A stretch of 64,000 nucleotides of DNA, taken from NCBI GenBank assembly GCA_000827325.1, contig KN832873.1:2246245-2310244 (forward strand), in the 5' to 3' direction. This document shows positions 46,981 to 59,161 of this stretch, one piece after another. Origin of the DNA: Oidiodendron maius Zn. Its lineage: Eukaryota > Ascomycota > Leotiomycetes > Myxotrichaceae. Position 1 is the first letter of the stretch, and each line of letters opens with the position of its first letter. Below the pieces are notes generated by a model, which saw only the letters and a list, made by a program, of their open reading frames with translations, had not been told where the DNA came from and ran no database searches. The position numbers and the translations under genes are program-made.

Positions 46981-47769
46981 TTTCTAATGGATCGAATGGT
47001 GGTTAGTAGGTCTGACGCAGGTGAATGTACGAGAAAGCTGAAGATATATAGGCAATCTCCTCATGGTTTCCTTCACTGGGTTAAGTTAAACTCTTCAATG
47101 AAAATCCCCATAATCTACACACTTTTGAGCAGCAATATGCACAGGGAGAATACCTAATGCACCTATGCATAATATCAATGTTGAGGATATATAGAGAAAC
47201 TAATAAAAATCCCCATTCTCTTTCCTTTACTAGCACGAGTATAGCTTATAGGTTGAGCACTTTAGTAAACCGTTAGGCATGTGAGTGATTCCAAGAAACG
47301 ATAATGTGTACGAAGAGACGGGAAGCACTCCTCAGGTTGCATTCTTCATACCATCTATCCCCAAAAATTGCTACCGAAATAAAAGTAGCAACGGAATGAA
47401 AATGGTAACGATAATAAGAATGATAATAAACTGCACACTACAGCATAGCCCGACACAACCATCATCATCCCACCAGGCGCATCTCCGTCACTAAATCCTC
47501 AACACGCAAGAGAAACTCCGAGATCTGGGCAGGTCTCGATCTCCTGCCTCTCGCAACGTCCCCATGTTGTTGGCTTGACGTTCAGACTTCGTATGGGAGG
47601 GCAATTATATACTATTTATATACCTTCTGTATCGTTTTGATCAATGTAGGGCTTATAACTTCACCGGTAGAATATGTTGTCTATGACTGGTTTATATACA
47701 TATTTGGTAGTAAGACACATTGATCTATGTAGTATTTATTCTTACAGGAGGGCAACACGGCCGCTCTAT
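46981..47769. other. Convergent 3' regions, nothing recognised
   Basis: AT-rich sequence with short chance frames between two genes that end toward each other. Confidence 0.5.
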
Positions 47770-50700
47770 TTATATAATCTCCTCGCTTTGCATCATCAGT
47801 CGGTTCTCACGGTCAAGGACTTCCTTCTCGGACTGATTCAAGTAACGAATGGGCGTGACCATGAGAATGAGGTCATATGTGTTTATATCGGCGATTTCTA
47901 CCTCTAGAGTATCCCCGACTTTTAATTCTGAGAAGGTGGTTGAGTCATGGCGTTTCCATATTGCAAAGGTCTGAAAATGCTCCAACTCTCCTCTTACCGA
48001 ATTCTCTCCGTCCAATTGTCTCACAACGAAGGAGAAGGTTGAAGGGATCTTCGCCTCCTGGTACTTCCAGGCGCGGAGGAGAAGATGGAAGAACCATGTT
48101 TTTTTGCCCTGTCTTTTACCATGGGCTATAAGTCGCTCTCTTGCATCGATATGGGGCAAGATCGATTCTATCTGGGATTTTGTAAAGGGAAGAAAGCTAT
48201 CATTTGTGTTGCCTATTAGCGAGTGGCCGAGCCGGGCTTCCTCTAAAAGAGCAGATTCAACCTGCCATTGCAAGAGTAGATCGGGATATCGTCGTAGTGG
48301 GCTCGTGCATCTTGCAAACATTTCCAGTCCCATGGAAATGTGCGGTCCTGGTGTTACGGATGGTTGAACCACTCCTAATATGCCAAAATACAGCTTTTGT
48401 TTCTCCTGGTCGAAGACACCCCGCGCATTTTTGGTGGGAAGAACATGTTTGACAAAGTATTCAGCAGGATCGATCTTGTCTTCGTTTCGCGGAGTGATGC
48501 GGTTGATAACGGGAATGCCCCGATCTTTACACCACCGTGCAGCAACCTCTCCGGCAATCAGCATTGGGGCCATTACGATGTTGAAATGCTCTTCCGAAGA
48601 GGGTAATTGAACTGCATCGTCTACCGCCGTCATGACTATCTTAATGGATGGATCCGTATCAAAGAACATAGGCACTACATTCTTGGCCTTTTGTTTGTCC
48701 TTGATTGAGACCAATACTTCGGGCTCCATGTGTTGTACAGTAACCGCACCTCTGGCCGCTCGTTTTTCGCTGTGAGCACGCCCGATTGCATGAATGAGAC
48801 GAAAGTTTTCCCTGTCAAAATCGGACAGCTCATGGCTCTCAACCAGATGTCTTTTTTTGGATACAGGTAATTCCGAGCCAACCGTATAAGAATTATGTTT
48901 TTTGGAGTATGACTTCAACACTCCTTCCTCCACAACGCGAGGAGTAACGTGATGCACGTTGCGAATTCTGCCAGCAGTGACTTTGTAGTCCAGTATATCC
49001 CCATCGGAGTTCATCTTGGCACTGTATGTCAAGCACGGCCGGTTTCGTGCAAGGCTAAGATGTGCCTGAACGAAGGGTGATGGGAGCATACCGAAAACAC
49101 ACTCCGGCATGTAGATAGTCTCCACCAAGGCGGCCGCATATTGTGACGCTTCGCTTTCCGGATTCATATGCGCACCTGGGTCTGCTGTATGAATATGCAT
49201 CCAATACTGATCAGGAAGGTCTGCCGCTTCAATCGAGATACCGTCATCTATCTCATGAGCATCACTATTGTCAATACAATAGACAGGAAGATCACCCCAA
49301 TCTTTCCTGATATCATGTAGCTTATCCGCCACAAATCCACGAGTGCTGCGGGTGGCAGGTCCAGCTAGTTGCCGCAAGCCTGTCTTCTCTAGTCGCAAGT
49401 CAAATGCGGCTCGACTTTGCCAAGGTGCCATAACGCCTATCTCTTGGAGGAATACCCAAGCAGTTGATGGTGCTAAGATGGCGTTCTGATCATACCTAGC
49501 CACCGCCCGTAGAATCGCGGCGCCCGTGCCATTTAATGGAGAAAAGATCGCGAAATACCGCAATCCTGCCCATGACTCAATGAATTGAAGAATCTGCATG
49601 TCCGTTCCGTCAAAAGTCCCTGTCAGCTGTCCTGACCCGGGATTGTTCACATAGCTTGGCGCAGCTGACGGTGGACTGACAGTGCCATGATGAGTGTATG
49701 AACGAGACTTCCGGCTTGTATCAATGAACCGTTGGGCTTTTGCAACAAAACGTTCCAGTCGATTCGGTCGACTTGGTATATTACGCGAGGTCGCATTGAA
49801 CTTGCTCTCCATATGCTCACGAACTATGTTTCTTACCAGTTTGATATTCGCCATATGATTAGCAGGTATAATTTCAAAGTGGCTGCCATATGCCCTAAGC
49901 GCCCTTTTTTTGGGAGGGCCAAATCCCACCCCAGAATTAAGCAGTGATCGATGAACAGCATATAACGCCGGATATGGAAGCTTGTTGCCATCTGCTCTTC
50001 TGGCCATCTCCGGTAGTAACTCACTAGCAATTTCGTCAAGTGTAGCATATCTAAATGTCGTCGGATATGCAACAAGGGCGTGGGCATTGTCCAAGGCGAC
50101 GGAATGAGCTTGATATATAGCATCTGACTGCGCCCAGAAGTTGAGTAATTTATGGATGAGCGATTGTCCGAGACTCCTAGGGACAAGCCGGGTAATACTA
50201 TGGAGTTTGTCCTGCATGTCTCTCGGGACATCTGATGCTGGAAGGTATGGGCGCAGTTCATCCAGCTCATGAGGCTCCACAAAACGAGGTGCGTAGAATC
50301 GTACATGCTGTGAGCGACGATGCATCCAGCGACCTGACATTGTGTAAAATTGGGACTGAGTTTCAAAGTCTCCTATGTATATTCCCAGCTCTTGATCTAT
50401 ACCATCCAAGTTCCTGCAAAGTGCAAATCAGTATAAATGGCATAAATCACTAGACGAATACCGACAGTAACTCCACAAGATCACCGGGACGAAGAAATAC
50501 GCGATTGCCACCGACGTCGACCAGATCATCCCGACCAAATACAACTGTATGCAATCCTTCGTCCGTATCGTCCAAATTGGGATCTACTGCAAACTCGGCG
50601 CTTCCTTTTCTCATTAATGAGTTGCGAATCTCCCCAACAGGCGACTCATCTATAGGGATGGGGGGTGGGACAAAGGGCGGGGCATTTTCGGCTTCCCATT

Positions 50701-51053
50701 GACGCAGCTTCTCGAGGATTCGAACTCTAATCAGTCGAGTGTCGAGAAGAGGAAGGTCTTGACGTTTGGTGGGCTGAGGGGAAAGATTTGTAACATTGTT
50801 GGGTCGTTGCTATCTGGTTTCAGCACGGAGCAGACGATAACGAAAAGTTACATACACGAGAGTGTGTCTTGAATGCTCTGCCTGGCCTCAAATGGATAGC
50901 AGAGCCATTCCGACGCCTTGGTGGTAGCCGCCAATAGTGGCTCGAATTGGTCCTTGGCACCTCATTCTCAAAGCAGGGCAGTATAGTAGAGACACATCTG
51001 TAGCAGACGAATGATCTAGAGATTTCGCTTCTTGGACGAGCAGAGTGTAGCAT
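47770..51053 (-). CDS. Mitochondrial RNB-family exoribonuclease (Dss1/CYT-4 type)
   Basis: Three exons (51053-50856, 50773-about 50466, 50413-47770) give about 1049 residues. The N-terminus is basic and poor in acidic residues (MLHSARPRSEISRSF, later LPPRRRNG), as in mitochondrial presequences. The RNB domain starts near residue 545 with the metal-binding CIDNSDAHEIDDGISIE and continues through WMHIHTADPGAHM, PRVVEEGVLKSYS and MFARCTSPLRRYPDLLLQWQ, the conserved active-site and RNA-anchoring region. An S1-like tail follows (VRGELEHFQTF, VGDTLEVEIADIN). It is the 3'-5' exonuclease of the mitochondrial degradosome or RNA-processing system. Exon 2 must end in phase 2, which requires a weak donor (GTCGGT); the better-looking GTATTC donor breaks the frame. 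Confidence 0.9.
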
Positions 51054-51458
51054 ACTCAAGGCAGTCCGGATAAAACAACTTAAGTGCTAGCAGGATGGAG
51101 AGAGGAGAGCTGGAGAGCAGTCCCGCGACTTCTACATTTTCCGTTCCGCGTGTCCACGTGACCGTAAAAAGTTGGTAGAGCGGTCAGTACCCGAAACTGA
51201 GGTTAGCCTGCTAGCAATGATTCAACATTCTGATAGACTATTACGCTCTGTTGCGTTTTCACCTCCAGTTATCTGCTTGTAAGTTCGTCTGCACCATGTT
51301 CTTATGCCTGCAGTTTGTGTGATGAGTTAAAATAGCATGTATTACCAGACTGGGTACGCTTTTAAAAAGCTCCTACTGCTGACAACCCCAAGATCTCTGA
51401 TACTCCTGCATTTGCCCTTGTCCATATTTTAGCTAAAGCGTTATAGAATGATAAACTA
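51054..51458. promoter_or_regulatory. Divergent promoter of exoribonuclease and molybdopterin synthase genes
   Basis: CACGTGA at 51155-51161 lies about 100 bases upstream of the exoribonuclease start. No gene is present. Confidence 0.5.
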
Positions 51459-51779
51459 ATGCGGTTTAAGGACTCTTCAAACATGCATACAATATCAAAG
51501 GCACCTGCGGGCCATTTTACCATACTTTACTTCGCCTCAGCAAGCACCTACGCGACCAAGGATTCCGAGTTCATAAAAGCACCTCTTCCACTATCCGAAT
51601 TATTCTCCACACTCGAGGAACGATACGCTGGGTTCATCGCTAAGGTCTTGGAGAGCTGTCTAGTCACAGTAAACCTCGAATATGTTGATATATCGAGCGA
51701 TAATGCACGCAGCGGAAATGAAATAGTTATCAAAGAGGGCGACGAGGTGGCAATCATCCCGCCTGTAAGCGCTGGATAA
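51459..51779 (+). CDS. Molybdopterin synthase small subunit (MoaD/MOCS2A/CnxG)
   Basis: A single exon gives 106 residues. The ubiquitin-like fold of MoaD is visible: FTILYFASASTYATKDSE, LSELFSTLEERYAGF, CLVTVNLEYVD, and the tail GDEVAIIPPVSAG. The C-terminal Gly is the site that becomes a thiocarboxylate (by the Uba4-type activator) and delivers sulfur to precursor Z. The penultimate residue is Ala here rather than the Gly usual in bacterial MoaD. Translation may start at 51459 or at the second ATG at 51483 (MHTISKAPAGH). The protein works with the large subunit MOCS2B in molybdenum cofactor synthesis, needed for nitrate reductase. Confidence 0.88.
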   Translation: MRFKDSSNMHTISKAPAGHFTILYFASASTYATKDSEFIKAPLPLSELFSTLEERYAGFIAKVLESCLVTVNLEYVDISSDNARSGNEIVIKEGDEVAIIPPVSAG

Positions 51780-52154
51780 GTAGTCGCTAGCAGTCTTCTG
51801 AGTCTCGAGGTGCATGATGTGCATGTTGAATATTATTCATGCTAATAGCTATCTCCGAGGGAATGAGATTCCACAAAGTGGACATCTTGCATTGGTAGAA
51901 AAGGCCCAATATCTTGCCATTGAAGATACTCCAAGCGACACTGCAGAGTTTCGGCTTGATAACAACATGGGAGACCGCCGAATCCAACTAGTGATCTGCA
52001 GATTTGGTCCATACTATGGAACAACGCGAGAAAGGCGCCAGCTCTTTTCCCAACTGCCTGTGCCCCCTAGACAGATTGTCACGCCAGGAACAATGTCGAA
52101 ACTATATGAAGGCTGAAGGATCTGGTGCATCTGCAGTATATGGAGTTGTGTATT
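51780..52154. other. Convergent 3' regions, nothing recognised
   Basis: Only short frames occur between the MoaD-type gene and the PSI-domain gene, which end toward each other. Confidence 0.5.
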
Positions 52155-52701
52155 TCATGTATCTCCTAACAACGGGCGTTGGTCTGCAAAGTCTTGCTCT
52201 CTCAAACCTACTCGCCCCGGTCTCCAGCCAAGCCACAAGTCTGCACGATATATCCTCCACACTTTCCACCAGGTTCTATTTTGCAACCTCCACGTCTGGA
52301 ATCTCCTTACCAGCCTAATACTAGTAATAACAAGTCCAATAACTATCAAAGTTGAACAAATAGATACGATACTCGTTAAGAAGGTAATGGTCGAGACATG
52401 ACAGTCAAGACACTGGGCCCTAAGTTCCCACCGCTCCGACTCCAGAGGGCAAATATCAGCGTGGGATATAGGTGCCAGGATATGGAATGTCGACGGGTTG
52501 GGAACACAGGTGGAGGACTGCGGGGTCAATTGGCACCATGGCGATATATATCGGCTCGGGGCTGTGGCTTACCACTGGACACCAAGAACAGGATGGTCCT
52601 TCGTGTAGACATTTCCAGCAGTCTTGGAGCTTCCAGCATAAATGGAACAGATCGTCTAACGTCTGGCTATCAGGCTTCTGGCTCGAGTTATGGAGGAACA
52701 T
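52155..52701 (-). CDS. Small PSI-domain single-pass membrane protein
   Basis: Two exons (52701-52573 and 52517-52155) give 163 residues; the 55-base intron has GTAAGC and CCGCAG ends and joins CSWCPV to SSTCVPN. The N-terminal half is a Cys-rich PSI-type module (CWKCLHEGPSCSWCPV, STCVPN, then DICPLESERWELR). A transmembrane helix follows at about 105-127 (CHVSTITFLTSIVSICSTL with a second hydrophobic stretch VIGLVITSI), and then a basic, Trp-rich cytosolic tail (RTWWKVWRIYRADLW). Similar small PSI proteins occur in moulds, but their role is not known to me. No classical signal peptide is seen, so an upstream exon may be missing, though the frame has a stop just before the ATG. Confidence 0.72.
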
Positions 52702-53313
52702 GAATGGTCATCTGGGGGTCCTGCTCCGAGCCAGTATGTACGGGAATACGGCCGTGCGCAGAGTTCACATAGGCAAGGCACCCAACAAAACCCCCCCGGT
52801 GCATGCAATGGCTGGCTTTAGACAAGGTGAGCGAGCAGGCACCTTAGAAGATGATGACAATGGTCTTAGACGAGGACTGTTTTTGACAGCACTGTCTCAA
52901 GCCGCCTGTCCTGTCATCGAGCGTCGAGTGGGCGTCGGGCCCCTGGTCGAGAACGGATATCGGGGTCGACGAGAGCGAGTTTACGGCAGACCATAGGGTC
53001 ACTAAGATGAAGGAAGGCCGATTGCTGTGCACAGTGACTTGTCTAGGGTAATCTATCTCGCGCGTGGTTGGACTGGGAAGGGCCGTATCGGATGGCTGAG
53101 TACCTGGTCACGAGGGTATCACAGATAAGGGCAGCTTTCAGAATATAGACCAGTTTATTAAATGCAAATATTAAATTGCCAAAATCAGTACAGGGTTGTT
53201 GCACATAATTTTCTGCGCATCTGTCCCTCCCGGCCCGCCGTAGACATGGAGATTCGAAGTCGCCGCCGCCGACATCAGCAACTCTAAGGAACGGAGCATC
53301 ATATAAACACGCC
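52702..53313. promoter_or_regulatory. Divergent promoter of PSI protein and zinc-cluster factor
   Basis: A shared 612-base upstream region. It contains short frames and no recognised element. Confidence 0.4.
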
Positions 53314-56067
53314 ATGTCGTCCATCCACGAGATCGATCCTCGATTGAGAGATGCATCTGCGACTGCATACCGCCCCACCCTCTCGACGTCGGCGGCCGTG
53401 ATCTTGCCTGGCTCGCAGCAGTATCCGCCCGTGCCAGACGGATCCCCTCAGCATGGCTTCTACCCCAACACCCCTCAGTCGGCTGGCAACACGACTGACC
53501 CCGAGGGCGCCACCGTCGGCCATGATGGGGGACCAGAGGATCCGAAACGGCCCAGAGCCTGCGAGGCCTGTCGAGGCTTGAAAGTCCGCTGCGAACCTGA
53601 CCCGAACAATGTTGACGGGCCGTGCAAAAGATGCGCCAAGGCGCACCGGAACTGCGTAGTAACCGTGCCCAGTCGCAAAAGGCAGAAAAAGACGGATAGC
53701 AGAGTCGCTGAGCTGGAGAAAAAGATTGATGCGCTTACCGCCAGCCTCCAGGCGACGAAATCTGCGCCTCCGCCCCTCGCCCACGCCAATGAGAACGCGA
53801 TGGACGAGAACACTGGCATGCAAATGCAGAATCGCCCGAATCCATACCAGCAAGTCACCAACGGCGGCTATGGCTCTCCCTTTGCTGCCAAGCCCGAACC
53901 TCCAGTGAACGGCCAGTGGGCGGGATATTCTAGACCCCCAGAATTTCAGTTGAAGACGCCTTCGGCCCCGCCAATGGTTGTTGCGGGCCAGAGGAGGAAG
54001 TACGCAGAGAGTCGTGAGTACCCAACATCAGATTCGCATTCTCCTTCTACGGGGGTGCCAGCCCGAAAATCTGTGGATGGCGGTATTGCTTCGCGCCAGA
54101 ATGGACCGAATCCCTTCATAGCGCCGCAGCCATGGCAGAAACCCCCTGCAACTCATGAGTATGCAGACGTCATCGATAGAGGGTTGATTTCTGCAGAAAT
54201 GGCTTCTGATATGTTTAACATTTTCGTTGAACGAATGTGTCCTCATATGCCGGCTATCGCCTTTCCTCCTGGGACCACCGCAGCTGATGTTCGCAAGTCG
54301 AAACCTACCTTGTTCTTGGCTGTTCTCAGTGCAAGCTCTGGACTGAGTCATCCGGCCCTGCAAAAGATATTAACCAAGGAGATTATGAGCATATATGCAG
54401 ATCGCATTATTTGCAATGGAGAGAAGACGCTTGAGATCATACAAGCGTTGCAAGTCAGTGCGTTGTGGTACTGGCCGCCAGAACATTTCGAGGAGTTGAA
54501 GTTCTACCAGTTGATTCACATTGCCGCTGTGATGGCGATCGATATCGGGATGGGCAAAAAGTCGAAGTCTTCAACGAAAAAGGCTGCTGGATTATGGCGG
54601 GACCACGCATGGCGACGGACTCCATACCCAGATGCAGAGAGCATTGAAGCTAGACGAGCATGGTTAAGTTGTTACTTCCTGTGTTGCACTGCCTCGATGG
54701 GACTCCGGAGGCCGAATCTTATCCGGTGGACGAACTTCATGGCAGACTGTGTGGATGTTCTCGAACAATCTCCTGATGCCGCTCCTTCTGATAAAGCCTT
54801 GTGCCAATGGGTGCGCAGTCAGCATATTGCAGAAGAAATTGGGACGCAGTTTTCAATGGATGATCCGGTAGCGAATATCAGTATATCTGATGCCAAAGTC
54901 CAGCACGCTTTAAAGGGCTTCGAAAGAGATCTGGATAAATGGAGCAGTCAAATACCACCAGAGGTGCAGTCCAGTAAGTGCAGCCTCTCTAACTGCAAAT
55001 AGAACCAGCTTAACATTTCGATAGTACCTTTAAAATTGGCGGGACATGTTGTCAATCTCTATATGCATGAAGTTGCTATGCACGTCGACCATAATGTGGA
55101 TGAGTTTAAACCGCCGTTCACAGAAGATGCATTACGCACTATAAGCACAGAACAAGAATCGCTCTCTAGCGCACATATCAGCGCACTCTCGTCCTGCCTG
55201 GCATCAATAGATGGGATATTCGATTGCTTCCTGGCATTCGATGTAGACACAGTTCGCTGCTTGCCTATCGGTCACTTCGTTCGTGTTGCATACGCTGTTG
55301 TCGTACTTATTAAAATGTACTTCGCCGCAGCAGCTCCAAACAGCGAGCTCGGCAAGGTTATTAATAAGGACGATATGAAGGTCGATCAATACCTAGACCG
55401 CTTAGTCGATATCTTTAAGGCATCCGCTGCTGAAGAAAAATCGCGCCCTGCAGCAAAATTTTTGATGGTTTTGATTATGCTGAGGACATGGTTCGTCCGC
55501 CAGAAAGAGGGAGTTAAACTACCCTCCGGCCGACAGTCCGAGGCGCCGAATGAATATACCGTCTTTACCGCCGGTGATGCCGCATTAACAAAAGGTTCGA
55601 GTTCTGACACGGCTAATCTCGACGCTGAGCAAAGCACGCAGCAAGGTCCTGGGCAGCTACCAGCCTACGACCCTGCGAATACCCCCCTCCAGCTACTGAG
55701 CGAGGTTGCAACGGGTAACCCAAGAGGTCAATCTCGCGCTGGGAACGCTGGCACTTACTCGACACCATTGACGGACTGGCAGCAATCTCCGCAACCACAA
55801 CAATCATTCCCGAGCTATGATCCTCTCGTGAATCCACCCAGCTCCTCTCTCATGCAAGGCTACGGGAACATGAATATGGGAGGAAATTTGGATCCAGCCC
55901 TGGGCATGGAGTTTGGATATGCGATGGGCGACGGATTCGAGCAGGCAATGGGCATGACGCTCGGATTCGGTGACTTTGGCGAGAGGTACTTTAGCGACGA
56001 TGCGTTCCTGGGCACTATAATGGACTCGGTTGGAGGGAATGGAGGCGCTGTGTTTGAAGGGGCTTGA
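53314..56067 (+). CDS. Zn(II)2Cys6 transcription factor, War1-like
   Basis: Two exons (53314-54973 and 55025-56067) give 900 residues. The zinc cluster is at about 80-111: CEACRGLKVRC, a ten-residue loop, CKRCAKAHRNC, so the spacing C-x2-C-x6-C-x10-C-x2-C-x6-C is complete. It is followed by a basic linker (RKRQKKTDSRVAELEKKIDALTASL) that forms a coiled-coil dimer element. The middle region (residues about 290-680) resembles the fungal transcription-factor homology region. The C-terminus is rich in Gly, Met and Asp and may activate. The DNA-binding part resembles War1/Leu3-type regulators of weak-acid stress or metabolism; the targets are inference. Confidence 0.85.
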
Positions 56068-56937
56068 ATATCGGACGTGATCACTTGTCTAGCAGGTAGA
56101 GGGGATAGTACGGCGTACATAGAATGTGGTCATGCGACAAGGGTCTAGCTTTCCTCTCGTTTTGTAAATCAGTATCGTGTAGCAGATACAGTATCACTTA
56201 TTATACCCGCTATATGTAGTCTTATTCATAACAAGAATCGTTCGCCCTACCCTACATGCCAGACTATTTACTTCCTCTAGAAATTCATTTATCAGGAGGG
56301 AGTGTTTCCTCAGAAGGGCAAATTTGCAATTTACAAGCGCAGCTTAGTGCTACTCATACTGAAAATTCTCTCTTGGAGGCAGGGCACAAGTAGACTATTT
56401 AAACACCTATCAGAGCAACTGTTGGAAATAAGCTCCTCTGTGCCTTAAAACTGTCGGTCCAAGAAGGACTATCAATAAATAAATCCAAGCATGTTAGCAA
56501 TTTCCTAGAGATCCTTGAAACACGTGAAGTGACTGAAGGAGAGTATTTAACTTAAAAGGAATAGATTAGTATAACGGCTAGATATACTATGAAACAATGC
56601 TATCTGTTCTTAGACACTTCACTATAAAATACAAACTCAATGTCGCACTACACCTAAATTAGACTTCTACAGACTCCCAGGCTATTAAGCACCAGAAGTG
56701 ATTGGGAGTATTTACGAGGCTCGGTAAAAAATTATGCAGCGAAGCGTCCGACTTTTGAGATAACCAATGCACGGGCTTTTCTCGTCTCGTCTGCCCCGCT
56801 ATACACCAGTTCTCCTCGCGATCCGTGATCATCCACGCGCGACGAATGATAAGGCAACCCGGATGCTACGTAACGTGAAGAAGACAGTACAGTTTTTATG
56901 TTTCGATGAGATGACTTTGGTGATTCGGTAGCCTGCT
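56068..56937. other. AT-rich intergenic, nothing recognised
   Basis: About 870 bases, more AT-rich than the flanks, with no long frame. A CACGTGA occurs near 56521-56527. Confidence 0.5.
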
Positions 56938-58727
56938 ATGTCTTTGGTGCGCGTTAGCTCCTACGGCTCTCTGTATCAAGAGAGAAGACCTCCTTCCATT
57001 ACCGCTTCGAGCCAGCGCAAGCCAAGCTTTAGCCCTCTGCCACAATCATGGGACACTGCTGTTGCTCAGCAGAATGTGCAGTCTATAGCAGCGTTTGAAG
57101 TGCCTAAAGCACAGAGAATATGTGGGTAATTCGGTCCTCCAGGCGTTGACTTTTTCAGGCTTACGAAAGCGATTATGAGACAAGATACTGATTTCCCTCC
57201 CCCCATATAGTACAAATCGTTACTGCAGTAATATACTGCCTCTTTGCAACAGGTATAGTTTTTGGGTACGCTGCGCTCAAGCCGGTCCTCATTCTTGAGC
57301 ATGTCTATGAAGAGCTTTGCTCGGCGGACGAGATAAAAGGCGATAGCCCTTGCTATGATCAGGAGATACGCTTAAATCTAATGTTCACCATTGCTGCTGT
57401 TGCAACAAACATCGCAGCTCTACCTGTGGGCACCATATTAGACAAATTCGGTCCTCAAATTTGTGGTATCATAGGCAGTTTCCTGCTTGCCCTTGGAGCT
57501 TTGCTATTTGCTTTTGCAGGGAAATTGCCTCTTGATGGGTATTTGCTAGGGTATCTTTTCATGGGCCTTGGTGGCCCGTTCATTTATATACCCTCTTTCC
57601 AGCTATCTAATGCTTTTCCAAAGCACTCTGGGCTGATACTAGCTTTGCTCACTGGAGCTTTCGACGCATCTTCTGCAATCTTTCTGGCATATCGTCTTAT
57701 ATATACCTCAAGCAGTGGAGCAGTGCGTCCGAAAGACTTCTTTTTGGTCTATCTTGCAGTTCCAGCGTTTATCATCGTCGCTCAGATCTTCCTTATGCCG
57801 AGGGTATCTTACAAAACTGTTGCCGAACTGGTCGATCAAATCGAGGAAATTGACGACACTTTCGGAGGCCTATCGCAAAGCCAACAAAACCAGGCAGACG
57901 AAAACACTGCCCTTCTTAATAATGAGGATCGCCAACGCCAGAAATCTATAGTTTCGGACGTTACAGGTCTTATTGGATCTAAATCTAGAGTAAAGCATCT
58001 CGAGAGGGAAAATCAAAAGAACATGATATCTGGAGTATGGGGAGCTATGCATGGCAGAAGCATACAGCAGCAACTTCTATCTCCTTGGTTCATCCTTGTT
58101 ATGCTCTTCACTGTCATCCAAATGACCCGCAACAACTACTTCATGGCAACTATTCGGCCACAATACGAGTATTTGCTTCATTCGCACAAGAAAGCCGTAG
58201 CTGTCAACAGATTCTTCGACGTCGCCCTTCCCGTTGGCGGTGTCCTTGCAATTCCATTTGTCGGTTTCGTCCTCGACCACACTAGTACCTTCACTGTGCT
58301 CTGGATCCTTGTCTTTACTGCCGCCGTTATTGGCGTCCTAGGTTGCCTCCCTTCTACCACCGCCGCATATGCCAACATCACGCTCTTCGTTCTCTATCGG
58401 CCTTTCTACTACACCGCGGTGTCCGACTATGTCGCCAAGGTCTTCGGCTTCCGGACCTTCGGAACTGTGTATGGAACGATAATATGTCTCGCTGGGCTCT
58501 TCAACTTCAGCCAGAGCGGATTCGATGCATTGCTGCACAAGGTGTTCCACGGGAATCCTGTGCCAATTAATTTGATACTGCTAGTGACTTGTTTCGTGCT
58601 CGGCTGTTCGCTTTGTATTTTCATTGCGGCGAAGGCATATCAAATACGAAGAGAGAGGCTGGAGTATGAGGCGGAAGATGCGCGTGAGACTGTAATGCCT
58701 GGCGCACAAAGTCCTGAGAGGCTGTGA
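56938..58727 (+). CDS. MFS transporter, Fmp42/SLC43-like
   Basis: Two exons (56938-57121 and 57211-58727) give 566 residues. The first 55 residues are a cytosolic Ser-rich tail. Membrane helix 1 follows the join (ILQIVTAVIYCLFATGIVFGY); about twelve helices can be counted, with the loop motif GTILDKFGPQICG between helices 2 and 3 and a long hydrophilic loop (about 245-310) in the middle. The pattern resembles yeast Fmp42 and human SLC43 amino-acid carriers; the substrate is not readable. Only a GTGGGT donor at 57122 gives the correct phase; the nearby GTAATT gives a broken frame. Confidence 0.83.
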
Positions 58728-59161
58728 GATTAATTGGATGGCAAGGATTTGGATATCGGCTGTTATCTCTTTAGATTCTGATGGCATGCTGAGCATAACC
58801 AGGAGTTTATCCTATATTGGTTAGATAGCAGGTATTGATTCGAAGAGTCTGGATTGAAACAATGCCATGTCTATATAAGTTCTCAGATCGAGACGTTCTG
58901 GGTGCTTTAAGATACAGGCCAACAATCTTCATTACTGTCTGTTTTTTATATGTCGTACGGAGACGCGCAAAATCATAAGATATTAAACTCCGAGAGCTGA
59001 GATCTCCATGGCTATCCGAGGACCTTCTCCGGGTGCGTAGCATGTCGGGTTGGAGAGTAAGTCGGAGTACAGAGTACCGTAAATCAACCGTTTCCTCTAC
59101 TACGTGAGACTTTGTTAAACAAACCTCACGGTTAACGCACAAGTTATTTCATATCTATATG
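58728..59161. other. Convergent 3' regions, nothing recognised
   Basis: Short chance frames only. Confidence 0.5.

Noticed and set aside
53299-53861. Antisense frames over the zinc-cluster gene
   Set aside because: They are shadows of the strongly supported Zn(II)2Cys6 coding exon.
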